Below, piece after piece: positions 44,144 to 53,469 of a stretch of DNA of 64,000 nt. The stretch lies in assembly GCA_965249205.1 (NCBI GenBank), contig CBDFLL010000006.1, positions 868,001 through 932,000 on the forward strand, given 5' to 3'. A model generated the notes under the pieces. That model had not been told where the DNA came from. It did no database searches and worked only from the letters and a program-made list of their open reading frames with translations. Position 1 is the first letter of the stretch; every line of letters begins with the position of its first letter. This DNA comes from JAQBVV01 sp965249205. Its GTDB lineage: Bacteria; Acidobacteriota; Vicinamibacteria; Vicinamibacterales; UBA2999. The translations under genes and the position numbers were made by a program.

Positions 44144-45781
44144 CTATCGGGCCTCCGACTGACTGATGCGTTGAAGAACGTCAGCCGTAATGGTCTGTCG
44201 TCCCGTAGTTGACGGCGGTGCTGCCGATTCCTTACCTCGGGCCGATCGGAATGTCGCCCACCATTGCAGCGCAAGGTCATCCGCCCAGGGCAAATCCTTC
44301 GCGCATTCGTCGAGCACGCACTGGAGAGCTCGTGCGTCGTCGTAACGTTCATCAGGCCGTTTGGCCAAGCATCTCAGGATAATCCGCTCAAGATCTTTCG
44401 GAAACTGATCGCCGGTACGGACTGACGGGGAATCAGGCGGGGTGTGGAGGTGATGGGCGAACACCTCCACGAGGCTTTTGGCCGTGAACACCGGCGTGCC
44501 GGTCAGCAGAAAGTAGCCCACCGCCCCGAGGGCGTAGAGGTCGCTGCGGCCGTCGAGCGTTGCGTCTCCGCTAATAGCCTCCGGTGACATGTAGAGGGGC
44601 GTGCCGACCAGGACATGTGTCGAGGTCACGTCGATCTCAAGCGGCGATCCGGTTGCTGCGAACGATTTCACCAGGCCGAAATCGACTACTTTGGCAACGT
44701 CGGGCAGCCCGCCGCGCTCCGACAGAATAATGTTGGCCGGTTTGATGTCGCGGTGGATAAGTCCCACCTTGTGTGCCTCGGCCAGAGCGCCGCAGACCTG
44801 CCGCAGAATGTGGACCACGCGCGCCGGAGGCTGTGGACCGTCGAGGCGTACAAACTCTTCGAGGTTCAGTCCGTCCAGGTATTCCATCGCGTAGTAGAAC
44901 ACGCCCTGCGGCGTCCTGCCGTAGTCGAAGATCGCGATGGTACTTGGGTGACTTAGGCTGGCGGTCAACTGCACCTCACGCTCGAACCGGCGGAGCGTGT
45001 CCTCACCGGCCGCCTCGGGTCGCAGCATCTTGATCGCGGTAGGCCGACGGAGCATGGCGTGGCTGGCTCGATAAACGACACCCATGCCGCCCTCTCCGAG
45101 CTTGCCTTCAAGCGTATATTGGCCCAGCCGACGAACCTGGCCAACCTCCGCACGTAGCCCGAAGATGACACGCGACGCGACGACCGCTAGTGCCACCGCG
45201 GCGATGGACCACTCAACAACACCAGAGACGGCGTTCAGCTGGCCGCTCGCAACCACGATTATCGGGAGGACGGCCATGGCCGCGCTGCTGACGGCGAACG
45301 TGCGGCCCGGCGTGCTGGGTAGGGCGATGGCGCGCGACAGCACTACGTAGGTGCAAGCCAGCAGCCCGACAAGCAGGCCGCCTACGGGGTCCTGCGCCCT
45401 GGCGAGGAGTGATTGCGAGAAGCCGACGCCCATGAGGGCAAAGCACGCGCACATAAGCAGCGAGCTGGTGCAGTCGAGCCATTCGAGGGTCCGCGTCGAC
45501 AGCCTGCCGCGGCGGCGAGCGATCAGCCACAGGGCGCCGGGCACAAGAGTGCCGAACAGATGATAGAAAGTGGGCAAGATATCCCGCGTGGGCAAGGCGG
45601 AGCCGGTCCCAAGTGTGCCCAGCAACGACAGCGTCAAGAAGCTGCCAGAGATCAGGAACACGCACTTGCCGAAGAGCGCGAGCCGGGCCTGAAAAAATTC
45701 CCGACCCTCCTCAGTGTCGCCCCCTGCCGATCCCAGTGCGATCGGAACAGGGCCTCGCGTGGTTGTCCGTGCGTCCGCCAT
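44144..45781 (-). CDS. Membrane Ser/Thr protein kinase (copy B)
   Basis: A 545-aa Hanks-type kinase, same layout as copy A and first of the pair in transcription order. The ATG at 45781 is chosen because MADARTTTRGPVPIALGS aligns with the start of copy A; the open frame above adds 17 unsupported residues. The membrane part (about 30-220) differs more than the kinase part. Kinase motifs: LGEGGMGVVYRA, AIKMLRPEAAGED, HRDIKPANIILS, VVDFGLVKS, MSPEAISGDATL. The gap to copy A is 60 bp with no obvious terminator. Tandem duplication with divergence of the membrane sensor. Confidence 0.92.
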   Translation of the reverse strand: MADARTTTRGPVPIALGSAGGDTEEGREFFQARLALFGKCVFLISGSFLTLSLLGTLGTGSALPTRDILPTFYHLFGTLVPGALWLIARRRGRLSTRTLEWLDCTSSLLMCACFALMGVGFSQSLLARAQDPVGGLLVGLLACTYVVLSRAIALPSTPGRTFAVSSAAMAVLPIIVVASGQLNAVSGVVEWSIAAVALAVVASRVIFGLRAEVGQVRRLGQYTLEGKLGEGGMGVVYRASHAMLRRPTAIKMLRPEAAGEDTLRRFEREVQLTASLSHPSTIAIFDYGRTPQGVFYYAMEYLDGLNLEEFVRLDGPQPPARVVHILRQVCGALAEAHKVGLIHRDIKPANIILSERGGLPDVAKVVDFGLVKSFAATGSPLEIDVTSTHVLVGTPLYMSPEAISGDATLDGRSDLYALGAVGYFLLTGTPVFTAKSLVEVFAHHLHTPPDSPSVRTGDQFPKDLERIILRCLAKRPDERYDDARALQCVLDECAKDLPWADDLALQWWATFRSARGKESAAPPSTTGRQTITADVLQRISQSEAR

Positions 45782-45864
45782 GCCCCCCCTTTTCGACCTC
45801 GTCCTAGTATCGTACGCGGTGAGGGACACCAACGGGGCGGTGTCTCAGCGACTGGGAGAATCTG

Positions 45865-46518
45865 ATGAACAAGCCGCGCGCGGCGATTTCGTGGAGCGGC
45901 GGCAAGGACTGCTGCACCGCACTCCTTCGCATAGGCGCCGAGCTTGATGTGGTGGCGATGCTGACCATGTTTGGCGAAGATGGGGAGCGAAGCCGTTCGC
46001 ATGGTCTTCGGCCAGACGTGATCGCTGCGCACGCCAATCGGCTTGGCGTCGAGTCGCTCACCGCTCGCGGCAGTTGGCACTCCTACACGGAACGCTACAT
46101 CAGGCTCCTGGGAGAGCTGCGATCGCGAGATGTCAGCCACGTCGTCTTCGGCGACATCATGGGCGACGCGCATCGCGCCTGGAACCAGCGGGTGTGTGCG
46201 CACCATGGGCTCACACCGGTCATGCCGCTCTGGGGCGAGCCGACGGGCGGCCTGGCGCGCGAGTTCGTCACAAGCGGCGGTGACGCGATGCTCGTCACCG
46301 TCCGGCCTCCGGCGTTGGACGAGTCGTGGCTCGGGACCAGACTGACAAACGACGTCCTGACGCGGATCGAGGGCCTGGGCGTCGATCCTTGCGGGGAGTT
46401 CGGCGAGTACCACACGGTGGTGACCGACTGCCCGAGGTTCTCGTCGCCGCTCGCGCTGATCCCCGGTCGGCATGTGTTCCAGGGCGGCTGCTGGGCGATG
46501 GACTTTTCCCTGTCCTGA
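45865..46518 (+). CDS. PP-loop ATP pyrophosphatase, Dph6-like (diphthine-ammonia ligase family)
   Basis: Cytoplasmic adenine-nucleotide alpha hydrolase of 217 aa. The PP-loop ISWSGGKDCCTALLR is at residues 8-22. GLRPDVIAAHANRLGV, HVVFGDIMGDAHRAWNQRVC and GEFGEYHTVVTDCPRF are the family's conserved blocks (the last is EFGEYHT). Bacteria do not make diphthamide, so the true amidation substrate is unknown. Divergent from the kinases; the sirtuin gene follows 23 bp downstream. Confidence 0.88.
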   Translation: MNKPRAAISWSGGKDCCTALLRIGAELDVVAMLTMFGEDGERSRSHGLRPDVIAAHANRLGVESLTARGSWHSYTERYIRLLGELRSRDVSHVVFGDIMGDAHRAWNQRVCAHHGLTPVMPLWGEPTGGLAREFVTSGGDAMLVTVRPPALDESWLGTRLTNDVLTRIEGLGVDPCGEFGEYHTVVTDCPRFSSPLALIPGRHVFQGGCWAMDFSLS

Positions 46519-46541
46519 GACGGCGTGGGCATACTTCCCGC

Positions 46542-47390
46542 ATGATGCCGCAATCGATCGACGAGGCCCTTGAACGTCATGTCGGCGGGTATGCCCAGAC
46601 CAGTGGGCGAATCGTTGTGCTGACCGGCGCCGGCATTTCCGCCGAAAGTGGTATCCCGACGTTTCGAGGCGAGGAGGGCTACTGGCGAGTGGGGTCGCGG
46701 AACTACCACCCACATGACATGGCCACCTTCGAGGCGTTCCAGCGGATGCCGGACGAGGTGTGGGCGTGGTATCTGTATCGCCGGTCAGTCTGTCGCGCGG
46801 CGTTGCCCAATGCCGCACACGAGGCGCTCGTCCGTATGGAACGGCATCTTGGCGCCCGCTTTCAGCTCATCACCCAGAACGTCGATGGCCTGCACCTCCG
46901 CGCCGGGCAATCCGCCGGTCGCACATGGCAGATCCACGGCAACATCGATTACATGCGTTGCGGAAAGGCATGCGACGCGGCGATCTACCCATTGCCGGCC
47001 GCAGTTGGCGAACGCTTCGGGAACACTGACACGGTTGACGACCGCCTGCGTGGCCACCTGACGTGCCCGGCGTGCGGGTGGCGTGCGCGACCGCATGTGC
47101 TGTGGTTCGACGAGGCGTACGACGAGACGCGCTATCGGTTCGAGTCATCGATGGACGCGATGACCGGCGCGGACGCGTTGGTCGTCGTTGGCACTAGTGG
47201 GGCCACGACACTGCCAACGCTACTGGTGCAGACGTCGGTCCGGACAGGGATTCCGTTGCTGGTGGTTGATCCGGGGGACACTGTATTCACGGCAGCGGCC
47301 GAGTCGGCGCCGCACGGCCTGCATGCGCGTGGCAGCGCCGTCGAGATAATCCCGCGCATCGCTGCTGCGCTGGGTTCGAAGATGGCATGA
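46542..47390 (+). CDS. Sir2-family NAD-dependent protein deacylase
   Basis: Sirtuin of 282 aa, cytoplasmic. NAD-binding GAGISAESGIPTFRG is at residues 30-44. ITQNVDGLHLRAG and the catalytic His in WQIHGNIDYMRCG are present. A zinc ribbon of Cys pairs (RCGKACDA and LTCPACGW) and VVGTSGATTLPTLLVQTSVR complete the family signature. The ATG at 46542 is followed by a second in-frame ATG at 46545. The acyl group preference is not evident. Probably in one unit with the PP-loop ATPase. Confidence 0.92.
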   Translation: MMPQSIDEALERHVGGYAQTSGRIVVLTGAGISAESGIPTFRGEEGYWRVGSRNYHPHDMATFEAFQRMPDEVWAWYLYRRSVCRAALPNAAHEALVRMERHLGARFQLITQNVDGLHLRAGQSAGRTWQIHGNIDYMRCGKACDAAIYPLPAAVGERFGNTDTVDDRLRGHLTCPACGWRARPHVLWFDEAYDETRYRFESSMDAMTGADALVVVGTSGATTLPTLLVQTSVRTGIPLLVVDPGDTVFTAAAESAPHGLHARGSAVEIIPRIAAALGSKMA

Positions 47391-47494
47391 GGCGTGCGGC
47401 GCTGGCTGCGACTGCGGGGAGTCGGGCATAATGCGCAGCCTGGAGTGGCGAAGGTGCTGGGCCGCATTCTGGAGCCTTACTCAGGAGTAGAGCG

Positions 47495-48515
47495 ATGTCA
47501 CGACGACGTTTTCTCAAAGCTTCCACGCTGATTGGAGTGGGCCTTGTTGCGGGGGCTCCAGGCGTCCTGGGCGCAAGGGCGCAGCCGGCGAGGCAAACGA
47601 GGGCCAGCGGACCCATTCGCATCATCCTGGGAGGCTATGGGCCGTCGACGACGAGTTTTAGCCGCGGTCTGAAGTTCATTGGCGATCGACTGGAATCACG
47701 ATTCGGCGATGATGTCGACGTCCGATACGTCTACAACGTCATGGACGTCGGTTACAGAGGTGGGGGAGATCTTCGTTGGCTGGGTTGACTCGGGCGTACT
47801 GGCGCTTGCGTACCTGACGATGTCGGACGGCATTCCCGAACTGGAAGTCGCCGCACTACCGTTCGTGTTCTCCGATACCGGCGAGGCGCGGGCCGCAATG
47901 GATGGGCCACTGGGACAGGCGGCGACGATCAGGATCGAAGCGGACTCGAACTTCCGCATACTCGGCTATTTCGAGAATGGCTTTCGCCACGTGTCGAACA
48001 GCGTTCGGCCCGTGCGTACACCGACCGATCTGAATGGCCTTTCGATTCGCTGCCTTGGTAGCCAGGCCCGCACGTTCGAATTGTTGGGAGCCGAGCCGCG
48101 CACGATGAGCTTGGGGGCGGCGATTCCGGAACTCGAGGCCGGCACGATTGATGGTCAGGAGAATCCGTTCGAAAACACCGTCAGCTACGGACCCTATCGG
48201 TTCCAGCGCTATCACACGGCGACGTTTCACTCCTATCTATCGCGACCGATCTTCGTGAATCGGCAGTCGTTCGACGCCTGGCCGGAAGATCTTCAGATGG
48301 AAACGCGGACTGCCGTGCAGGACGCTGTGATCCATCAGCGTCAACTTCATGACCAGGCGGAAATCGATTCGGCGGCTATCATCCGCCAGTCGGGCGGTGA
48401 GATAGTGGAACTCACGGCGGAGCAGCGTGCACAGTTCGTAGCTGCCGTCGCGCCGATCTATACCGACGCTGACACTCGGTACAGTCGCGAATTGTTGGGT
48501 TTGGTCGGTCTGTAA
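47495..48515 (+). pseudogene. TRAP transporter substrate-binding protein DctP, frameshifted
   Basis: A periplasmic TRAP-type binding protein in two frames. Frame one begins at 47495 (MSRRRFLKASTLIG, export signal) and runs to YNVMDVGYRGG, then hits a stop at 47786-47788. The body continues in the next frame from about 47760: EIFVGWVDSGVLALAYLT, RILGYFENGFRHVSN, RPVRTPTDLNGLSIRCLGSQ, ENPFENTVSYGPY, SRPIFVNRQSFDAWPEDLQ. Removing one G from the G5 run at 47762-47766 joins the two. No DctQ/DctM genes are near. Either a recent mutation or a homopolymer sequence error. Confidence 0.85.
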
Positions 48516-48580
48516 CCGCGGCGGCGTACGCACTCCCTGCCCACATCCCCGTGGGCATGGGGGGAGAAGGAGAGCCTGTA

Positions 48581-49585
48581 GTGTTTCATGTCGTTCGTGT
48601 GGGAGTCGTCGCGTTCGGAGCCGTTGTCTTGATGGCCGCGGTGTCCGGGGGCACGGCGATCGCTCAGTCGAGTTCGCTGCCCAATCCCTACTCGTCGATT
48701 CTCGACTGGGCCATGCTCCCTGAGGGAAGGACCTGGGGACAAATGGCCGCGCTCGACATCGATAGCCACGGCAATATCTGGGCAGTCGAGCGATGCGGCG
48801 GCATTACGTGCCACGGTCGGCCCGAAGCGCCGGTGCTCGCGTTCGGCCCGGCAGGCGAGGTCGTCAAGACCTTGGGAGCAGGCATCTTCGTTTTTCCGCA
48901 TGGCATCGCCATCGACAGCGACGACAACGTGTGGGTCACCGACGGTCGAGCCGCGGACGGCAAAGGGCATCAGGTCATCAAGTTCAGTCCCGACGGAGAG
49001 ATCCTGATGCGGCTGGGCACGGCCGGGGCGGCCGGCGAAGGTCCGAACACCCTCAATGGACCGTCCGATGTTGCCATCGCTCCCAACGGCGATGTCTTCG
49101 TCGGCGACGGACACGACGCCGGGACCAACGCACGCGTCGTGAAGTTCTCGAAGGACGGCACGTTTATCAAAGCGTGGGGACAGAAAGGTGTGGGCCCGGG
49201 CCACTTCGCCACGCCCCACTCGCTTGCGTTCGATTCCAGGGGCCGGCTGTTTGTCGGGGACCGCGAGAACAATCGGATTCAGATTTTCGATCAGGATGGA
49301 GTGTTCCTCGACGAATGGAAGCAGTTCGGCCGGCCAAGCGGGATGTGGATCGATCGGGACGACGTGATCTACGTGGCCGATTCCCAGTCCGATATAACGC
49401 TGAACCCCGGCTTCACGCGCGGCCTACGAATTGGGAGCGCCAGAGACGGGTCCGTCGCTGCCTTTATTCCTCATCCCAACCCTGATCCGGCCTCTCCGGC
49501 GGCCGAGGGCGTCGTAATTGACGCCGCGGGAAACGTCTACACGGCAGGCAACGACGAGCCCGTGGCGAAGCACGTGCGCCGATGA
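48581..49585 (+). CDS. NHL-repeat beta-propeller protein, secreted
   Basis: Exported propeller of 334 aa. GTG 48581 is chosen because AAGGAGAG (48567-48574) lies in front, giving a signal peptide ending GGTAIAQ; the frame is open upstream to 48551. NHL repeats: LDIDSHGNIWAVERCGG, IAIDSDDNVWVTDGRA, VIKFSPDGEILMRLG, VAIAPNGDVFVGDGHDAGTN, LFVGDRENNRIQIFDQDG, VIDAAGNVYTAGND. Similar to peptidyl-alpha-hydroxyglycine lyase-like propellers and to the protein at 13538. Activity unproven. Confidence 0.8.
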   Translation: MFHVVRVGVVAFGAVVLMAAVSGGTAIAQSSSLPNPYSSILDWAMLPEGRTWGQMAALDIDSHGNIWAVERCGGITCHGRPEAPVLAFGPAGEVVKTLGAGIFVFPHGIAIDSDDNVWVTDGRAADGKGHQVIKFSPDGEILMRLGTAGAAGEGPNTLNGPSDVAIAPNGDVFVGDGHDAGTNARVVKFSKDGTFIKAWGQKGVGPGHFATPHSLAFDSRGRLFVGDRENNRIQIFDQDGVFLDEWKQFGRPSGMWIDRDDVIYVADSQSDITLNPGFTRGLRIGSARDGSVAAFIPHPNPDPASPAAEGVVIDAAGNVYTAGNDEPVAKHVRR

Positions 49586-49600
49586 ACGGAGTGAGCCGAT

Positions 49601-50416
49601 ATGGCTAGCCGTGCTCTGGCTCTGATCGCGGCGACGGCCCTGGTCGCCGCCTGCGGCGGAGGGTCGGGGGGAGGGTCAGCTTCTACGGCGCCGACGGCCG
49701 GCCCGAGTCCAGTGCCGGGTACAGGTACCGGCACCGGAGGCGGGGGCGGAGACACGACGCCGACGCCTGTCGGCGGCCTGCCCAGCGGTCTTGCACTGCC
49801 GGTGGCGCCGGAGGCCGTGAATCTCCGAGGCGTTGTCAATCCATTCGGCGTCGTGCGTTGGTCGCTCGACAGGCCCGAAGTCGGCCACCCCGGTATCGAC
49901 ATCCCGGTTGACGCGGGGACCCCGTTCGTCGCCGCGGGTGACGGCAGGATCTTGTCGGTCCAGCCCGCGACCGACGGTTTTCCCGGCGACGACGTGCAGG
50001 TGCTCCTGTCGCCAGGGGCGACCGAGGGCACGGGATGGATATTCGAATATGAGCACCTGACTCTGGAAGTGTCGCTCGGCGTCGGCAGCCAGGTGTCACG
50101 CGGCCAGGTCATCGGCACGAGTTCGACATCGGCGGCCCGCACCAATCATCTGGAGCTGTCTGAGGTGTTCACCGAGCAGGGCTTTACCCGGAATCAGACA
50201 TGTTGGGTGCCGCAGCTCGAGGCCGGCGATCGAGCCCGATTCGAGGACCACTTCAACAACGTACTCCGCACCGACCCGCGTTTTATCAGCTCCTGGCAGA
50301 CGATCGTGCAGGAGGGCTTGTTCGTGTTTCGCGAACTCCTCAATACCGAGAAATATCCCAACGGCGCCCAGCTCTGCTACCCCCGGGGCACAGACCCGCG
50401 GGTGCCGGCGTCGTAG
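49601..50416 (+). CDS. M23-like (LytM fold) lipoprotein
   Basis: Lipoprotein of 271 aa: lipobox VAACGGG (C18), then a Gly/Thr/Pro-rich linker (19-60). A LytM/M23 core (about 80-190) has the first zinc motif GHPGIDIPV (HxxxD) and EYEHLTL. TNHLELSEVF stands where active enzymes have HxHxE, so one catalytic His is missing and the protein may bind rather than cut peptidoglycan. Residues 190-271 are an added helical tail with two Cys. It follows the NHL gene by 15 bp, probably co-transcribed. Confidence 0.75.
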   Translation: MASRALALIAATALVAACGGGSGGGSASTAPTAGPSPVPGTGTGTGGGGGDTTPTPVGGLPSGLALPVAPEAVNLRGVVNPFGVVRWSLDRPEVGHPGIDIPVDAGTPFVAAGDGRILSVQPATDGFPGDDVQVLLSPGATEGTGWIFEYEHLTLEVSLGVGSQVSRGQVIGTSSTSAARTNHLELSEVFTEQGFTRNQTCWVPQLEAGDRARFEDHFNNVLRTDPRFISSWQTIVQEGLFVFRELLNTEKYPNGAQLCYPRGTDPRVPAS

Positions 50417-50443
50417 GAGCGGAGCGAGCGAACCTCGCCTCCG

Positions 50444-51475
50444 CTACCCGAGGCGGCCGACATGCGCCTCGAGCAGACTCGTCGCCCGCTGTCCAATCTC
50501 TTGCTTCCAGCGCGCGTAGAAGGGGCCCAGTCCCGCTCGAAACGGCGCCGTGTCCGGATCGGTAAAGCTCATCCCTCGTTCGATCAGGCGCGCCCGCCCT
50601 TGCGGGCCGTTGAGTACGGCATTGTCGGCCCGCTGCCGAGCCGCAAACGTGCTGGTATTGCGTTCAATGACGCCTTGCACGTCGGCCGGTAGCCGCTGCC
50701 ACGCTTGCAGGTTGGCAATGAGGCTAAATCCGGACCATGCGTGGTTGGTCATGTTCACGTACTTCTGCACCTCGTACAGCTTGAACAATTCGACGATGCT
50801 GATCGGGTCCGCTTGGGCCTCCACGAGGTCGCTCTCGAGTGCCGCATGGAGTGTCGTGATATTCATGGAGGTGGTGACGGCCCCCAGCCTTTCGAAGAAC
50901 TCCAGGTACAGCGGGGACCCCGGCGAGCGAAGCCTGAGGCCCTGCATGTCATCGGGGGTACGGATGGGTCTTGTCGCGGTCGTGATCTGATGGAAGCCGT
51001 TCTCGAAACACCCCCGTGGCACAGCGTAGAGGCCAAGGGTTCTTAGTTCCCCGCGAAGATAGTCGCCGAGGTCGCCGTCCATCGCTTGATAGACCTGGGC
51101 CTGCGTTTGGAAGGCGTACGGCGTTGCCTGCACCTGGGCGACAGGCGCGAACGACGAAAGCCCACTGGCGCTCACCATGGAGAACTCGATCTGTCCGTCG
51201 CGCAGCATCTGCGTCGCGCCTGGGCCTGCGGGCGCGCCCGAAGCACGGATGCTGCCGGGGAAGACCTCGACCTCGACCCGTCCGGCTGTTTCGGTGTTGA
51301 TCGTGGTCCACATCTCGACGAGCCGCTTGTGCAGCGGGCTCTCGGGAGGCTGGTTGTGGTGCTGGCGCATAGGGAAGTCGGCCGCGCGCGCCCGACGGGA
51401 GATAAGCGTCAGTCCTCCCGCTGTTGCGAGGCTGGCTCCGAACTGCCGGCGAGTCACCTTGAGATTCATCGTCAT
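50444..51475 (-). CDS. TRAP transporter substrate-binding protein DctP
   Basis: Periplasmic TRAP binding protein of 343 aa with a Tat-like leader (VTRRQFGASLATAGGLTLIS). Family blocks: QMLRDGQIEFSMVSASGLSS, LYAVPRGCFENGFHQITTAT, RPIRTPDDMQGLRLRSPGSP and LVEAQADPISIVELFKLYEV. ATG 51475 (MTMNLKVTRR) is used rather than the longer frame. No membrane subunits QM nearby, so it is an orphan binding protein whose partner lies elsewhere. Distantly related to the frameshifted one at 47495; ligand probably a carboxylate (family knowledge). Confidence 0.85.
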   Translation of the reverse strand: MTMNLKVTRRQFGASLATAGGLTLISRRARAADFPMRQHHNQPPESPLHKRLVEMWTTINTETAGRVEVEVFPGSIRASGAPAGPGATQMLRDGQIEFSMVSASGLSSFAPVAQVQATPYAFQTQAQVYQAMDGDLGDYLRGELRTLGLYAVPRGCFENGFHQITTATRPIRTPDDMQGLRLRSPGSPLYLEFFERLGAVTTSMNITTLHAALESDLVEAQADPISIVELFKLYEVQKYVNMTNHAWSGFSLIANLQAWQRLPADVQGVIERNTSTFAARQRADNAVLNGPQGRARLIERGMSFTDPDTAPFRAGLGPFYARWKQEIGQRATSLLEAHVGRLG

Positions 51476-51656
51476 TGCGTCTCTCACGTCACCATCTTGT
51501 GAACCACTCCGCACTGAGCACGGTGATTGGCTAGGATCCTCCGGAGTATACGCCCGTGAATAGGGGGAGGGAGCAGAGAGGGAAACCAGGCCTTCAGTAC
51601 GACTGTTTCAAGTCATAATTCCTCATGGCCATCCGTCACCTGGAAAGGGTTCGAAC

Positions 51657-52820
51657 ATGACGACATACAGCACGCGCCGAGAGTTGCTCAAGGGCGGCCT
51701 CGCCGTAGCGGGGTTGGGGATCTTTGGCATCCCGGAGTGGGCCTTTCCGATCCTCGCGCAGGGCGAGACGCTTGTACCGTTCACAGACCTGCCGGATACG
51801 ATTACCCTGGCACGGACGCCGGACAGGCGCATCATCGACATTCGTCACATCGATGGCCCGATCACGCCACGCGATCAGTTCTTCACCACGCAGCATTACG
51901 GCCACCCTGACATCGACCCTGCCACCTTTCGTCTGCGCGTCTCAGGATTGGTGGATCGCCTGGTCTCGCTCTCCCTGGCCGAGTTGAGGTCGATGCCCAG
52001 TACCGAACTCGTCGCCGGATTCGAGTGCTCGGGCAATCGGCGTCCGCTGCAAGGGCTTTCCAGCAACGGACGCTGGACCGGTGTTCCGTTGCACGTGGTG
52101 CTGGCGCAGGCGGGCGTCAAGGCCGCGGTGCGGGAGCTGGTGTTCTTCGGCGCCGATCACGGCGAAGAAGAGGTGGACTTCCGCGGGCGGACCATAAGGG
52201 TGGAGCAGCAGTTTGGCCGGAGCCTGTCTCGCGAGAAGGCGCTGTCACCCGAGCCGCTGCTGGTCTACGCGCTCAATGGCGAACCGTTGACCAAACACCA
52301 GGGCTTTCCCGTACGGCTCGTGGTGCCCGGATGGTACGGCGTGGCCAACGTGAAGTACCTCTCCGAGATCTACGCGCAGGAGGATCAGTATCTCGGCAAG
52401 TTCCAGGCGCGCTGGTACCGCACCTTACGTGGCGAAGTGATCGACGGCGAGATGAAATGGAAGGAGTCCGCCGTGACCCAGATGCAGCTCAAGTCGTTCG
52501 TTGCACGGGTCAGTCGCGACGGAAACCGCCACAACGTGTTCGGTGTCGTGCTCAACGACGGAACGCCGCTGCGGTCGGTTGAGGTACGCGTGGATGACGG
52601 ACCGTGGCAACCCGCCACGCTCGATTCGTCGATGCAGCAGCAGTATTCCTGGAAGTTCTTCAACTACGTGTGGAACGGTGCCACGCGGGGCGAGCACACC
52701 ATCGTGTCGCGCGTGACCGACGCCACAGGGAAGATTCAACCGACTGAGGCGGAGCTGGTCAACAAGAAGACGTTCCTCGAAGACAACTCGCAATACCCGC
52801 GCACAGTCATGATCGCGTAA
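51657..52820 (+). CDS. Sulfite-oxidase-family molybdopterin oxidoreductase (SoxC-like)
   Basis: Exported molybdoenzyme of 387 aa. A leader RRELLKGGLAVAGLG precedes the Oxidored_molyb domain, in which the molybdenum ligand Cys is in VAGFECSGNRRPLQG. GRWTGVPLHVVLAQAGVK and VRLVVPGWYGVANVKYL are usual. The C-terminal Mo-co dimerisation domain (about 270-385) has VRVDDGPWQPATLD. It looks like a sulfite dehydrogenase/SoxC-type enzyme, but no cytochrome partner (SorB/SoxD) is adjacent. A pair of stem-loops follows the stop. Confidence 0.9.
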   Translation: MTTYSTRRELLKGGLAVAGLGIFGIPEWAFPILAQGETLVPFTDLPDTITLARTPDRRIIDIRHIDGPITPRDQFFTTQHYGHPDIDPATFRLRVSGLVDRLVSLSLAELRSMPSTELVAGFECSGNRRPLQGLSSNGRWTGVPLHVVLAQAGVKAAVRELVFFGADHGEEEVDFRGRTIRVEQQFGRSLSREKALSPEPLLVYALNGEPLTKHQGFPVRLVVPGWYGVANVKYLSEIYAQEDQYLGKFQARWYRTLRGEVIDGEMKWKESAVTQMQLKSFVARVSRDGNRHNVFGVVLNDGTPLRSVEVRVDDGPWQPATLDSSMQQQYSWKFFNYVWNGATRGEHTIVSRVTDATGKIQPTEAELVNKKTFLEDNSQYPRTVMIA

Positions 52821-52833
52821 CGGGCCGTAAGGG

Positions 52834-52880
52834 CGCGGCGTACTCGCCGCGTCGGTCGTCGCTGAGCGGCGCTGCGCCGC
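52834..52880. terminator. Two GC stem-loops between convergent genes
   Basis: GCGGCG-TACT-CGCCGC (52835-52850) and GCGGCG-CTG-CGCCGC (52866-52880) are two perfect short stems. They lie between the molybdoenzyme stop and the CBS gene stop, and probably act as a two-way terminator. Confidence 0.5.
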
Positions 52881-52887
52881 CACTGGA

Positions 52888-53316
52888 TCAGGACTGGATG
52901 TACTGCTCCAGCTGGGCGATCGTGAACTCCTGCTCCTGAATCGTCGCCTTGATGAGATCGCCGATCGACACGACGCCGAGCAGCTCATCCTCATCCGCTA
53001 TCAGTACGTGCCGAGTGCGCTGGCTCGTCATCAGCGTCATGCAGGTGTCGACGTCGACGTGGGGCTCGGCCGTGGCGAACGCCGTGGTCATGATGGTGCT
53101 GACGGTTGTGTAGTGCGACGATCGGCCCTTCAGAATCACCTTCCGGGTGTAGTCGCGCTCCGACACGAGGCCGACCGGCCGACCCTGCTCCATGACGACC
53201 AGCGATCCGATGTCCTTTTCGGCCATCAAGCGCAGGGCATCGAAGACGGTGTCGTCTGGGGAGATCGACCAGATCTGGGCGTCCTTACTTGCGAGTAGTT
53301 GGACCATCGTCTGCAT
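52888..53316 (-). CDS. CBS-domain pair protein
   Basis: Stand-alone CBS-pair protein of 142 aa, a cytoplasmic adenosine-ligand sensor by family. First CBS (about 15-65): DALRLMAEKDIGSLVVMEQ and PVGLVSERDYTRKVIL. Second CBS (about 80-135): TTAFATAEPHVDVDTCMTLM and LLGVVSIGDLIK. ATG 53316 (MQTMVQ) has GGAG 6 nt upstream; the GTG at 53322 is also in frame. Target protein unknown. Confidence 0.88.
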   Translation of the reverse strand: MQTMVQLLASKDAQIWSISPDDTVFDALRLMAEKDIGSLVVMEQGRPVGLVSERDYTRKVILKGRSSHYTTVSTIMTTAFATAEPHVDVDTCMTLMTSQRTRHVLIADEDELLGVVSIGDLIKATIQEQEFTIAQLEQYIQS

Positions 53317-53469
53317 GGGCACTCCTTTCGTTTTAAGGCGACAGGATGGCCAAGGGTAGATCCAACTTGATTGTGAAACAACCGATCAAAGCCGCGGGTA
53401 GTGGTCAAGTTTCAATGGCCAGGCCGATGCGAGTAGGTGTAAGCTCCCGATCGCGAAAGGAGAATTACC

